A stretch of 64,000 nucleotides of DNA from NCBI RefSeq assembly GCF_036711975.1, contig NC_091971.1:15507501-15571500 (forward strand). Reading direction: 5' to 3'. This document shows, piece after piece, positions 10,496 through 22,440 of the stretch. Each line of letters begins with the position of its first letter. Position 1 is the stretch's first letter. Below the pieces are notes generated by a model. The model had not been told where the DNA came from. It saw only the letters and a program-made list of their open reading frames with translations, and did no database searches. The position numbers and the translations under genes are program-made. The DNA comes from Onthophagus taurus (Eukaryota; Arthropoda; Insecta; Coleoptera; Scarabaeidae).

Positions 10496-10930
10496 ATGCA
10501 GAGCTACATACCGGTTTATGGGAAATGATGAAGTATTATTTGTTCAATGGAAACATAACAAAGTGGTTACCATGGCTACCACCTTTCAAAGAAAATCTGT
10601 ATCCAGTAGTACACGGTGATGCAAAGAAAATAGGTCTTATAGATAGACTATAGATAGAGCAGCCCGAAATGGTAACAAGCTATAATAAAGGAATGGGTGG
10701 GTTGGATTAATTAGATGAACTTGTTGCAGTATGCAGAACGTGAATGAGGCTTAGAAAGTAGTAGTGGCCAATCTATTCATTTCTGTTAGATGCTTCAGTT
10801 GTTAATGGGTGGCTCCTTATGAAGAAATTGATACCTAATAATATAAACTGTTTAGTGACATCATATGGAATTGGGGCGTCAAGAGAGAAAACTTCTGTAT
10901 CAGAGCCATTGCTGGCAAACAATAAATAAA

Positions 10931-13170
10931 TTGTTGTATTTCTGTTATAATAAAGTTTCATTAATACAAATATGATTAAGTGTATTCTACGCATAGTGCC
11001 CCTTTTGATATAATATGTTCTTGATATATATTTTTTTGATATAATAGATAATAAAATTTTAAAAAAATAGAAAAAGATGTTTTTCATCAAAAGAATATCT
11101 TCATGCACTAATGGGTTAAGACTTAATAGGAATATTTCAAACCTTAAAAATAATTTTCCTCAAATTTTATCTTTTTTTTATATTAACGCATCCCATAATT
11201 AAACAGGTGGCATTGAGTTGTAGATAAAGGTTTTAATATCACACAACATATTATGTTTTATTATTAATACTGCGGTTTAGCATTTATTTTATATCAATTA
11301 TTTCTATTGTTTTTTTTTCAACAAAATTTTCTTTTGTTTTAATTAACTATGAAAACATTCTTAATTTCCTATTAATTATTTACATATTCTAAATATAAAG
11401 TGTTATAATACCCATATTTAACACTGTTATACTTTTATTATACACCTAAAAGTTATTCTAAGCTATTAATCATTATTTATCCTGTTACTCGTCAAAGATG
11501 GCAAACTTTTGTGAAAATTTGTTGGAGTGGTAAAAAATGTCCGAATATTTTGAGTCGAAATTATAAATTCGACTCAAATTATAAATAAATTAGGTATAAA
11601 TAGATTTTGGTTGCAAAAACGATATTTGAGACATAACTATTTTTGCTGAAAGCATCAAAGGTAGATAAAGAATAGGAAATTTTGAACGTTTCCCTCAATA
11701 TTCAACGATAAAAAATATTAAAGTGCTTTAAAGTTATTCATTAAATGATTAAAATCAAAATTTGTGTTTTAAAAAGCGATATCGATTTGTTTGCAAAATG
11801 CTGTTATGTCAATCATAACATTATTATTTTTTTAAACGATAATTTCATAATAAAATCTCACGCGATTATTAAAAAAAATAAATCAGCTATTAACCCGAAA
11901 CACTTTGAATTTTCTTATTTTGAACGAAAATAATTTATAAACAATATTTTGCAATTAGGACATTTTTAAAGTAAAAATATGTAACGTTAAGAAAAATATA
12001 TTACCATAATTCAGCATGTTTCTTACTTCTTTTGCAAACGCCGCAAACTTTACAATCTTTTTTTAAAGATCTTTAAACACACCAACGTCGTTATTGAGAG
12101 AAATAACCGATTTTAACTGGGGGAAGGGAAAATGTCACTGTACTAGATTTACACGAATCTAGAAGTCTACCATGGCTATCTATTAATTGATAATCTAAAT
12201 AATATGACAATCTAAGTGTGACATTTCAAAACGTACCATCATCTCCTTTTAAAAAAACCTCAACAAGAAATAACAAGGATAAAATGTAAGTTATTATTAT
12301 TACTTTGTAAAGTTTTTGCTTGAAAGGGATGGAAATTTAAGCGGTGGGGGAACATGATGACCATATTGTTCGACTTCTTGTAAAAGTTATGTCACTGTCA
12401 TTTTATTTATTTAGATTAAACTAAATATCGAATCTGCAACGATGAAGTTTTAACGAAACCACCTATGATTATATAATTTTTGTGATGAGTTAATTTGTTT
12501 GAACGGTGATGAGTGAGTGTTTAAAATGTAAATGCGCATATAACCCCGAATTTAGAAATGGCACGTGGACTCATAGCGTGTGTGCAATTCGGTTCGTAAC
12601 CAATTCCAATAGGAAAGTATGGCGAACTTGACCGCCTGGTGTTATAAATCATTTTCTCGCATGCAACGAGAGACGCCTCAACTTTACATGCCAAAACGGA
12701 TGTTGATTTAAATTTAAAAAAAGTAAGAAGAAGGAACGTGTTAAAACTTAAAAGTTACGCGAAAATACCGTTAACGACCACTATTTTTAGGTTCGTAAAT
12801 CAATATTTATGGCGATTTTTCAATTAGGATTTAAAATAGAAACATTTTTTTTATTCATGAGGAGTTAATTTGAACTTTTTGATTTCGTTGGGATTTCGGT
12901 GCCAAAACGTGCTAAACTTGGACAAAAAGCGGCATTTAGCCAATATGAACAGGTTTAGAACTAAAAAATTTGTTGGCGTTAAAGTGGTAGAGTGTGAAGT
13001 CAAGGGAATAATGTAATAATGTATATATTACAACAGCCGACCAACGCAAGTTCCTTTAATAACGTTTTGAAAGTGATTTCATAGTTTTCTCACTGTCACT
13101 TTTTAGTGTTCCATATTAAACTATTTTTAAAATAATCAATTTTAAACAAAAATTGCAATTTATTTTTCTT
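10931..13170. other. AT-rich intergenic region, nothing supported
   Basis: No protein similarity or repeat boundary was recognised. Short open frames here are AT-driven. A possible splice donor (AAAAT followed by GTAAGT) at about 12285 and a slightly GC-richer patch at 12530-12720 could belong to an untranslated exon, but there is nothing to confirm it. Confidence 0.4.
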
Positions 13171-13177
13171 TCATTGT

Positions 13178-13400
13178 TAGTAAAATCTCGATATAACGGA
13201 CTAATACGGGGGAAGGGAGTGTTCGTTATAATCAAAACTCCGTTATATGATAAATTTTTAATTTTCACTTTAAACTGTTTGAATAAATAAGTTTAATGCA
13301 CACGAAAAAGAGGGCTGCTACATCCCGAAAAAGGTGCACAGCTCAAAGGCCCGTTCGTGACGTCACGCATGGGTAGGCAACTACTATTTCACACTTTGAA
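13178..13400. repeat. pogo/Tigger-like terminal sequence and MITE fragment
   Basis: AAATCTCGATATAACGGACT at about 13181, followed by a complementary AACTCCGTTATATG at 13243, resembles the terminal repeats of pogo/Tigger-type elements. After it, CTGCTACATCC (13315) and GACGTCACGC (13359) recall the ends of the MITE at 5242. No transposase frame is present. Confidence 0.4.
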
Positions 13401-13499
13401 TTACACATTTCATATGCTTAATTTATTCTATTCGTGTTTTGTAATGTTGTTAGTTTGAGACTTAATAAGGTTAACAATTTAAAAGAAAAGTTTTGATTG

Positions 13500-15290
13500 A
13501 TAGTCGTGCTTTTTTAAGACGGCTAAACCCGAATGTTTCTAGTTCTAGGTCTAGAGTTAGTTCTACTTTTAGTACAATAAAAAGATACAACAATCTAGCG
13601 CTGAATAACAATTAATAAGTTTCGGGTTTAGCAGTGCGTCTCTTAAGACAGCTAGAGAGTGTCTGATATAGCCAAAAATATGCCACATAGTGATATCTAG
13701 TGCTAACTAACGTTACCTAGCACTGTCACTAGAACTAATACTAGACTTAGCACTAGAAACAGTCGAGTTTAGCAGTGTGTCTTTTAAGACGGCTAAACCC
13801 GAATGGTTCTAGTGATAGATATAGCGTTAGTTCTACTTTTCGTTTAATAAAAATGTACAGTAATCTAGAGCTGAATTAGAATTGCATCACTTGACTAAGC
13901 GACAAATGAATAATGTTGAGAAAAACGAGATTTTCGTTTTCATCTCTCTAAATATAACAGACTTCTCAGAATAGACAAGCTCAAACTATTGAAAATTGTT
14001 TGGTGCCTGTCCATTTTTATCACAGATTTTTATCCAGTTTCAGCCCTTGGCCATCTTCAGAGACTCTACAAATAGATTAACATCGCTCATCTTATCCATT
14101 TTACAAACAAGTTTCGTGGCTTAAAAATTGACGATTTTTTTTAATCAATGTAAAATGACCCAAAAAACACGTTAAAAATATAAAGAAACTGCGGAAATGT
14201 GACTAACACTAGATTAACTTCAGTTTATATTATATGATAACTAAATTTCAGGTTTAAAATGTCAACCTCAATTTTGACATATTTGTAATCTTCATTAAAA
14301 ATCTTTTAAAATGAGTACAAACACGACATATTTATCTTCAATATTAATGAAGTTATGGTTAACTTCCGGTTAAGAATCTCAACGTCAATTTTGACATATT
14401 TGTAATCGTCGTGAAAAATCCTTTAAAATGAGTCCAAACATGATACGTTTAATTCCAATATTACTCGAGATATAAGCAACTTCCGGTTTGAAATGTCAAT
14501 GTCATTTTGACATATTCTTAATTTTTATAAAATGTCTTAATATTTGTCACAAAAACAAAAATATAATAAAAAATTAAGGTTGGTATTAATATTTAAAAAT
14601 TAAATTGCTATCTTCATTATTGCTAACTTAGGGTTTAATGTTTTTTATTCTAACTTTTTTGTTATTTGAGCTAAGTGCATCATCTTTGGACTCATTTTAA
14701 AGGTTTTTTAATGAAGATAACAAATATGTCAAAATTGACGTTGACGTTTCAAACCGGAAATGATTGTATTTCCATTAATATTAAAGTTACATATGTCGAG
14801 TTTGGGCTCATTTTAAAAGATTTTTTATAAAGTTGACAAATATGTCAAAATTAAAAGTTGAAAGTTCGAACTTTTTGGTTTTTTGAGATAAATGCGTCAA
14901 ATTTGGACTCATTTTAAAGGTTATTTTATGAAGATTACGAATATAATAATAAAATTAAAGTTGACATTGACAACTGTAAGTTTTTTTCACGACTAAACCC
15001 GAATGTTTCTAGTTCTCGTTCTAATTTTAGTTCAATAAAAATAAACAACATAGTAATATCTTATGCTAACTAGCGCTACCTACCACTGCCACTAGAACTA
15101 ACACTAGACCGAGAACTAGAAACCCGAACACAGCTAAACCCGAATGCTTCTAGCTTTACATCTAGTGTTAGTTCTACTTTTAGTTCAATAAAAATATACA
15201 ACAATCTAACGGTAAATAACAACTGAAACCAGCACTAACACTAAGATTAGAACTAACACTAGTCATAGAACTACCTAGAAGTCACCTTGG
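13500..15290. repeat. Composite repeat with CTAGTTCTAGTGTTAG modules
   Basis: Modules of the form GCTAAACCCGAATGTTTCTAG plus variations on (T/A)CTAG(A/T)ACTAACACTAG occur at about 13520-13640, 13700-13850 and 15000-15290, in both orientations. They are followed by a conserved AATCTAGCGCTGAATAACAA tail. The same module family recurs at 19.82-19.99 kb and bounds the insertion at 54.6-55.56 kb. It is non-coding and behaves like the ends of a dispersed repeat family. Confidence 0.7.
14235..14975. repeat. Large imperfect palindrome of CTTCCGGTT / TTTTGACATATTTG repeats
   Basis: The left half has three ~130-bp repeats containing AATTTTGACATATTTGTAATC, TTTTAAAATGAGT and ACTTCCGGTT. The right half, from about 14640, carries the same motifs reverse-complemented (ACTCATTTTAAAGG, CAAATATGTCAAAATT, AAACCGGAA). 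The whole is a head-to-head array embedded between CTAG-module repeats. It is non-coding. Confidence 0.75.
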
Positions 15291-15299
15291 AGACCCGAA

Positions 15300-15761
15300 A
15301 ATAAAAATAAGTTTTTTTGCAATGAGGGGAAAAATGTTTTCTAAAAACGTGTTGTAGCGTTTTAATAAGCAGCTATTCTAGTTTTAAAAACGTATTTTAT
15401 TTATCAACAATTATTAAAATTACACAAGCTAGATGAGTCAAAAAGTTATGAAGAAACAAATTTACGTTTTCCGGATATTGAACTTGTAGCATATTGTAAA
15501 ATATTGCAACTTTGTATTTTGGACATGTGTTGTGTCACTGCGTTGCTATGGAGATGAGAAACTTTCAAAGGTAACTAGATGAGCTATGAACATAATGGAC
15601 TAAAATATTTGTGTGTAATATATAAGAGTGATTTGCAAAGTTCAATATCTCGAAAACGGTTAACTTTAGGTTTAGGATGTGCTATATGAATTTTTTATTA
15701 AAGATGTCATCGTTGTCTTTTGACTGACCCTGTATACTTAATTTGTCATTATTGTAATAGA
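15300..15761. other. Non-coding spacer
   Basis: AT-rich. The phrase TTCAATATCTCGAAAACGGTTA followed by GACTGACCCTGTATA near 15725 resembles the outer ends of insect mariner-like elements, but no frame is present. Confidence 0.35.
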
Positions 15762-16326
15762 TTTTTTGTAATTCGCGACGGTAACGAAAGCTCTAACAGT
15801 ACTCAAACGAGTGCTGTAATGAGACTCCTTACAGCATCCGATGCTGTAATGAGATTTTAGTAACATTTTATGGAAGCAGTTCAAGTTGGTGACATTGGGT
15901 CATTAATTTTTCTAGTTGTCAATGTGACAATTTTTGTCTATGGATGTTTAAACACGTTCTTAGCATCGAATACAAGGTCCACAATGATGAGGACATTGAA
16001 CACTGAGCAATTTCTCTTATTTTGGAAGGTGTACATGAAACATTTTTTTCAGGTGAATACATTTTGTGTTTTGACAGTTTCTAATTGTCAATTCAAATTT
16101 CTATTTTCAAGTGTTACGGTGTTACCAACTGCTGCATACCTATTTCCCTACATTGTCAAAATTTATTTTATTTTTGTTAAAAAAAAGGATAAAAACGCGA
16201 ATTACAAAAAATAGCATAAAAAACACGTTTCATAAGACTTAAAGCACTCATTCAATAAAAAACTCGTGGCTTCGCCACTCGTTTTTCAACTTGAATTCGT
16301 GCATTTCAAGCGTGTCTTACGAAACT
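15762..16326 (+). mobile_element. 565-bp non-autonomous repeat, copy A
   Basis: It starts TTTTTGTAATTCGCGACGGT and ends near GTGCATTTCAAGC...CTTACGAAAC. It is nearly identical over its whole length to the reverse complement of 31556-32122. Near one end is the self-complementary pair of CTCATTACAGCA-type motifs (ACTCAAACGAGTGCTGTAATG and ATCCGATGCTGTAATGAG). A 114-codon open frame exists in this copy but it is broken in the other, so I treat it as non-coding. Confidence 0.85.
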
Positions 16327-16389
16327 TGTTTTTTAATATACTATTACAAAACACTAAAACTTTTGTATCTTAACATTTTTCATTAGCTA

Positions 16390-17700
16390 TCTTACTTCAG
16401 AAGATAATAGACCGTTTCCATACATATCAACGACCCTGTATTTTCTTTCAAAACCTCTAATCAGCGATTCCTGCACCGTTCATTTGTCCTTCCTTAAGGT
16501 TATTTTCTTCTTTTGCAGCTAATCTGTCTGACAATAAGTTTCTGCGAGCAATATATAAGTCAATGCGATGTGAGTCCGCTTCTTGGAAAAACTCAAAACA
16601 CGATCTTTCAATTTTTCATTTTTGTACTTGCATTATTTCCATAATGCTTGCAAGGCCGTCATTAAAAAGGCCACTTTCTTGCCATTATGAAACGTTTTTG
16701 GTGACATAGACCAACCATAACATAGCGTTGGAACTTTCATTATTGTTTTGTGTATCCCCCTAAACATCTTGTCAAAAGATGTCCTCTATACATCTTTGTC
16801 CATTGCTGGCTTGTGGGTGTACTCGTCAATTTGTGACAAAGCATACGCTTTTTTCCAAAAACACCGCGAATCGAGACCAACTGGATAACTGTCGTGTTGT
16901 GGATTTTCATCAGCCAATCCATCATATACGGAAAGTTCATTAATTCATTTCCCCGTTAATGTTCTTTTGCCTCCTTTTTTTATTACTGTAATATTTCCAT
17001 AATACCTTCGCAAATTTTGCTGTCTCTTTCTTCTTCAGTAAACAGTACTTCTAATTATCCTTTTCTTTGAATCATTAAAACATCTCTATAACGGAATCCA
17101 CATCCATTTTTCCTGAAGGTCCGGTATGGTGTATATTCTCTCTTATATCTTTCCAGTAACTGCACTTTTTGCAAATTTTTGACTTTATCTCCAGTTCAAC
17201 CATTTTACACGTAAGCCATCCAATCAGTATTGTGACACCAAGTAGTGATGAAAATCCCTTCTTTTTCCATGCTCCATCACCAGAAACTGTTATTCTTCCA
17301 ACTTGATTAATCTAAATGGATAATTCTGGCTGTCTTCGAAAAACATTTGTCGCGCACGGCTCTTGTTGCAAGTGCAATTTTCACAAAAAGAATGGAAAAC
17401 TGGTTTCGGTAATTTACTCCAATACCAAATAGTCTCATAACAAATACTAATCTTCGATTGATGTAATAGGCATGATTGTCTATCAAAGGGCAAGGTTATA
17501 TATAACACATATAACGGACACTTTGAAACCCAAACCACGTTGAGCTGTTTTTAAATACTTTAATTTTTGACCCCACATTTTTTGCAAACAACAAAGTTAG
17601 AAAGTGCAGTAAAAACAGAAACAAAATCAATAAAATAGTATCCAAAAGCTGCATCAATGTTGATGTTGTAGTCATCTTCGGCCATTTTTAAGTTCTTGGC
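16390..17700 (-). pseudogene. Mutator-like transposase fossil (minus strand)
   Basis: On the minus strand the pieces run FGYYFIDFVSVFTALSNFV with CKKCG (~17600), a cysteine-pair region with FCENCTCNKSRA, GKRRDFHHYLVSQY (a degenerate G-D-G-T-W-K-x-R-G-F-S-S block), GPSGKMDVDSVIEMF, INELSVYDGLA, then DENPQHDSYPVGLDSRCFWKK and HLLTRCLGGYTKQ. This order matches the arthropod Mutator-like transposase domain proteins. Stops and frameshifts are numerous. A second fossil of the same family lies in the opposite orientation at 54.3-55.8 kb. Confidence 0.75.
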
Positions 17701-17904
17701 TACACTGGTCATACTCTCTTTTTGATGTTACAGAGTATGACAGTTGAAAGGTTTTCTGCTACTAACCACTTTTTAACTTTCACCGTTGAAATGTGCAGAA
17801 AGCAAACTAAATGTCTAAATCCTCAGCCCGGCAGCAATAATAATAATAACAATAAATGTCTAAATAATGTGAAACTAATGTCAAAATACCTAAATATACA
17901 GGTA

Positions 17905-18186
17905 AATAAAAAGTCTGGAACACCTGAAATATCTTCAAAACCTAGTTCTTTTTGAAAGAATCCTTTCAGGTGTCCAAGACTATAATAAATTTGAGGTTTT
18001 TTCCTATGTCTAAATTTTTTTTACAGTGGCGTACATTTTTGGAGTCAAAGGGGGCAACATTTTTTTAAATGGCAATGCCAATTTTTTGTTTGATAATCTG
18101 AAAGAACACCTTTATTGAGTATCTTAGAGGAAATCTTAATAAATTTGTCGTTTTGAAGATATTTCAGGTGTTCCAGACTTTTTATT
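17905..18186. mobile_element. 282-bp MITE with 37-bp terminal inverted repeats
   Basis: AATAAAAAGTCTGGAACACC at the left end is exactly complementary to the right end, and the perfect match continues through CTGAAATATCTTCAAAAC on both sides (17905-17941 and 18150-18186). The interior has no coding frame. Superfamily is uncertain. Confidence 0.85.
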
Positions 18187-18760
18187 AATTCTGTATATAA
18201 TCGTGTAAAAAGGAAAGACAAAAAAGTTTTGGTGGCTTAGAGTTTTCAACTAGTATTATATACTGTATAGATAATAATAAAAAATTCTCTTTTGATTTCC
18301 AAATAACTTTCTGTTCCGAAAACTTTATACTTTATAATAAAACAAGTTGGAAGACTCAAAAATTTGCTTTTTTTTTAAATTTCTTCAAAAAAGGTTTTCA
18401 TAAAAGTGTTTCCGGTAACCTTGTTTTTTACGATTACAAAAAAAGTTATTACCTACGAAACACATTCTAAGGATATCCTTGAAAGTTCCACCATAATATC
18501 CAAAAATAATCCAAAAATACACAACCTCTAAGAAAACATCTGCCAGCGGATATTAAATCTGTTTATTTTCATTTTCTAAAAAAATTACTCCAATCGCAAA
18601 ATTCCTAGAACATCCTCTACGCAAGAATTTTCATTCATTCATAAACACAATTTTATACCCCGTGAAAAAAAAAGTTCAAAAACACCGCCATCTATCGATG
18701 CTGTTACAAAATACCCCTTTAAAATATTTTCTGTGATTCTGTTCTTGCTTTATATGGATT
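18187..18760. other. AT-rich spacer upstream of promoter
   Basis: Nothing recognisable apart from AT-rich sequence. The base composition changes sharply to CpG-rich at about 18760. Confidence 0.4.
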
Positions 18761-19109
18761 GAAGCGTCGCGACGCCCGTTTGGAATTCCCTTGGGCCGGA
18801 TGCCTTTGAGATTTCTGAACGCTGAATAATGCCAGAATCGCGGTTTCAGGTGACGTCATTTCGGCCGTCGCGACGGCGTCACTAAGCGTCCGTGTCGTCG
18901 GTCAGTAAACTATTTAAAAACGCGACGCCGTCGGTATCGGTTTAATAGTCGCTGGAAAGTTTTCGCTTCGACGAGAAGAAGAGGAAAAACTCTCATCGAA
19001 ACTTTCTAGTAACACGCTACTTTTGTTCGAAAATTTCAAGTTATCGGTTACTTTTTCTTGTTTTTATTCATTTTTTTTTGTGATTGAGTGAAGAAGTTGC
19101 ATCAAGAAA
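18761..19109 (+). promoter_or_regulatory. CpG-rich promoter and 5' UTR with CRE and TATA box
   Basis: A GC- and CpG-rich block in otherwise AT-rich DNA contains a perfect cAMP response element TGACGTCA at 18851-18858, repeated GTCGCGACG motifs, and a TATA-like TATTTAAAA at 18911-18919. Transcription would start near 18940-18950. The leader then runs to an ATG at 19110. This is a strong promoter candidate for the exon at 19110-19142. Confidence 0.7.
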
Positions 19110-19142
19110 ATGTCTTGCGTTGAGAGACCCAGAGTTTATTTG
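19110..19142 (+). CDS. Candidate first coding exon of the ABRA/costars gene
   Basis: ATG after AAGAAA opens an 11-codon exon (MSCVERPRVYL) ending exactly at a consensus donor, GTGAGT, in phase 0. No other plus-strand gene lies before 28.1 kb. The ABRA exon there has an in-frame AG (CCCTCAG, acceptor ending at 28129) that would join L11 to TTPLSSKIALFD in phase 0 and give a 203-residue protein. The alternative is that this exon is spliced to an acceptor upstream of the ATG at 28115, or belongs to an unseen gene. The acceptor's pyrimidine tract is weak, so I am only moderately sure. Confidence 0.5.
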
Positions 19143-21095
19143 GTGAGTCATAATTTTAATTTATAGTAGTTTTTAGTTAAAATAAACTTGAATAAGGTTT
19201 TTTTATTTCATTCATAATCAGTTTAGACAGAATTGAAATAGAGAAAAAAAAGTAATTTTTAAAGGAATTAAGGACAAAAATTATTTTGTTAAATTTATGT
19301 TTAATAAGACAAATTCTTGATAAAATATAAAATGCGAAAATGATTAAAATGCTAAATTGGTACTTAATTTATCTTGAAAAAATTGCCTAAGCTTAAAATG
19401 TCGATCGAATTTATGGAATTACTTCCATAATTTTATTTCATACTGTGCGGTATATTGATGTTTACATCATTAATTTAAGTCCGGTAAGTGTTACTAATCA
19501 ACACTTACCTGTTTCAATATAATTTCAATTTAAATAAACTGTAGCAACATAGAAAAAAGGTGACATAATATAATGTGTTGAAATAAGCAAATGTTTTACA
19601 CCGTAACTGCTGTTACGATACATGTCTATACAGTGTGTGGCAAAATTATGGAATAAACTCAATAAAACACTGATAAACATTATTTTGCAAAAATGTCTAA
19701 ACAAGTCTATTTTGGTGGTAGATATTAGACACCAAAATTAGTTAGATTTAATAAATTTATAATTAATGAAATAGGAGAAATATACAAATAAGTACAAAGG
19801 CTTTCATGGCCGGTGTTAATTAAACTAAAACTAGCATCAACACCAGCACTCTCACTAGAACTAACACTGGACCCAGAACTAGAAACTTTTGAGTTAAAAG
19901 TCTTTTGATAAAGTATTTGACGTTCTAGTGATAGTGCTGGTGTTAGTTCTAGTGATAGTGCTAGTGTTAGTTCTAGTTTTACTTTAAGAAATATACAAAG
20001 TTAATACACAAAACTAGTGCAAAAGTGAAGGAGTCATTTTCATCAAAATTTTCTCATTCCATCAATATTATTTTGGTACTTCCCTCGTTGTAATATTATG
20101 AGTTATCCCTTTTGAACATTCAAGAAGCATTTAATCGATATTCTTGTTCTATTTTTCTATTTCATAATTGAACAATTGCCACAATGAATTGCTTCCTTTC
20201 AAGCCGTGCTTTTTCTGTCATTTATGACTATATTTCTTCTTTTTTTTATTATCTACTACAGTTTTTTGCCAATTTTCTTACGTGCAAGAATAATGTCTAT
20301 CCTTTTTTAATGTAATGTTGTTTTCTGTCACAGCTATCTTGGGACCTTTATACCGAGCAACAGCTTTTTAAAACCAATCCTAAATTATTATATTCTTTTT
20401 GAAAGAATCTTTTGCATAAAATGAAGATTCTTCAATTTTCTAGTTATGTTATATTGAAGAATACAAGGAGGATCTTTTCAAATCTTAGTCCAAGTCTTTG
20501 TAAAATGTTTAATTAAAATTGAATGTTAAGTATTTTGTTGCCTAACACAACAATCACCGCTGTCATCATCACTATCACCATGTGATAATGGTCCCGTCAC
20601 TAAAATATTCTCCAATGTATCTGAAGGAGAATAAATTTGTATATCAGGATGTATAGTAGGGCGAATAGGTGTCGGCATTGATACCCCAACTTTATGCCTA
20701 AATTTTATATTTGTCTTGATATCTAACAAAATATTATATTGGATTTGTACTCACGATGCTATAGTGTGAGCCCTTATATGCAAAAATGAAACTAGTTCAA
20801 TTTTAGATAAATTAGGATTTGCTAAATATTTAGGTACTTTGTGAGAAGTGAAGTCTACCACTTCTCGTGTTCGACTTGAAAAAGAATGGCCTATTTTTCT
20901 CAAACTTTCAATAACAGTTGTATTCTTCTATATTAATTCCTTTGTTAAATCGTAATCCGTAGTTAAGAATGTTATGTTTCTTTTAGACCTAAATAGTCTG
21001 ATGGTTATTTTACCCGTACATTTTTACACAATAGCTTGAGAGTATTTGCATAACCTCAGCAAAAATAAGATTGTTCATCTACGACAATAATCAAA
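19143..21095. other. Start of a long intron, AT-rich, with CTAG repeat at 19.82-19.99 kb
   Basis: The region carries an inverted pair of CTAGAACTAACACT / AGTGTTAGTTCTAG modules at about 19820-19985. A minus-strand open frame at 20526-20729 has no recognisable similarity. Nothing else is supported. Confidence 0.5.
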
Positions 21096-21099
21096 TAAA

Positions 21100-22440
21100 A
21101 CTCATCAAAATTTAAGAAAAACACTGGTAAATGTTCATAAAAAACATGGAATCGGATTTGTATGAGGTGCAGAAGAAAGTTGGGAATATAATTCAAAATC
21201 AAAAAAGAGATGTGGCTGAATATGTTCATATTAAGAGCATGGAAAGAATAATTTGCAGACTATATGAAGAGATGTAGACATCTATACAGACGCAAGAGCA
21301 AAAATATATCATGGTGCCAAATATATCAGGATACTATATTCAGAGAGAAGATATGAAAACCCTGATGATACGGAGGCTAAACTGTACGAGACAAATAGAA
21401 AAACTCTTTAAGAAAGTATTGTCCACATGTATGATACCATAAGAGTGGTAGATATTATAATCTACCATATTATAATCCTAAAGTTCAAAAAGGAAGACAA
21501 GAAGAAGTCAGAAAACTATAGAGACATAACCTTATGCTGAAGCTATCAACTCCACCAAAAGCTCTAACTCATACTACGACAGATCATAGAAAAATCTAAA
21601 ACTAACAACCCATCCAAAACCTAAAAAAAAAACTTTTTATAGAGTCGAACTCAAAAACATACTAAAGTCCAAAAAGTACCTTACTATATGATACTGCTAT
21701 TTGAGAAAATAAACACGGACAACAAATCAAAGATTAAAGTACATAACGATGCCTCTGAAGAAACCGAATTGCCAGGAGCCCCTTCCTCTTCAATCTAATT
21801 ATGGAAAAGATACTAGAAGAGGTTAAACCTCTGGACGGGTACAAAATGGGAACGATGTGATAAATATAACATAATCTGCTATGCAGACGATGTACTATTT
21901 ATAGCAAAGAACGAAGATGATTTGCAATGGCTCCCCCATAAATTTTGCGAAACATCAAAAAACACAATGTGAGGATTTCTATAGAAAAAGCCAAAACATT
22001 TGTGACGTTTAGGAAGCTTCGAAGATGTAGGCTGAAAATGGAAGACAAACCCTTCGAAATTTCAAGTGCGACAAAAGAATTAAAGATCGCAGGGTGTCTC
22101 AGACGAGCAGCTTGGAGAAACAAATACTGGCAAGTAGAGAGTAAAGTCAAAATATACAAGGAATAATTCGGTCAGTGCTGACCTACAGAGACCAGAGTAG
22201 AAATATAGAGAATGAAGTAGAAACTAAGAACGGTAGATGAAGTCCTTCATATTGTTCTAGGACTTTCTACAAGGATATTGACAGGTGGGCCAAAAGCAGC
22301 ATCAATAGAGACAAAATGTGAACAGAATGGGAGAAGACCGAATAGCCAAAATATGCAAACAGCAGGAAGAGATGGGGGGCAATCATCATCCAATGAATAA
22401 CAGGAGAAATCCTAAACATAAAACAAGATTTTCTTGCAAA
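21100..22440 (+). mobile_element. LINE ORF2 remnant (RT to C-terminal tail)
   Basis: At about 21862 one frame reads KYNIICYADDVLFIAKNEDD, the catalytic RT block. Upstream, degenerate pieces match the finger and palm blocks (PGAPSSSI for Q-G-C-P-L-S-P, KILEEVKPLDGYK). Downstream MGEDRIAKICKQ matches the C-terminal R-M-G-x-D-R-I-x-K-I tail. Stops and frameshifts are frequent. It lies in the intron of the ABRA gene, on the same strand. Confidence 0.8.

Larger units (their letters stand above)
8345..10930 (+). pseudogene. Decayed piggyBac-family transposase, split by repeats
   Basis: Pieces in order are PLDYFKLFVDNE (~8537), VTIDELYVVLGGMLLSGYAK (~8635), LHFNDNTYNNFEDELYKLRP (~8775), IDESMISYYGKYYAKQYMKG (~8852), GLGGNVVLDLINKAGIREN (~9040) and KIYFDNYFTS (~9100). 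After the array insertion come TSYNKGMGGLD*LDELV (~10680) and PIYSFLLDASVVNGWLL (~10770). These are the domain-of-unknown-function start, the three DDD acidic residues (in DESM, YFDN and GGLD) and the transmembrane-like L-D-A-S-V-V-N block of piggyBac transposases. Frameshifts and stops are frequent, so it is dead. It is interrupted by a satellite array at 9154-10125 and by a short CCGGATA-rich insert near 10385. No terminal inverted repeats were identified. Confidence 0.8.

Noticed and set aside
15870..16214. 114-codon plus-strand open frame
   Set aside because: It lies in a non-autonomous repeat. The other copy (31556-32122) breaks the frame and no protein similarity is seen.
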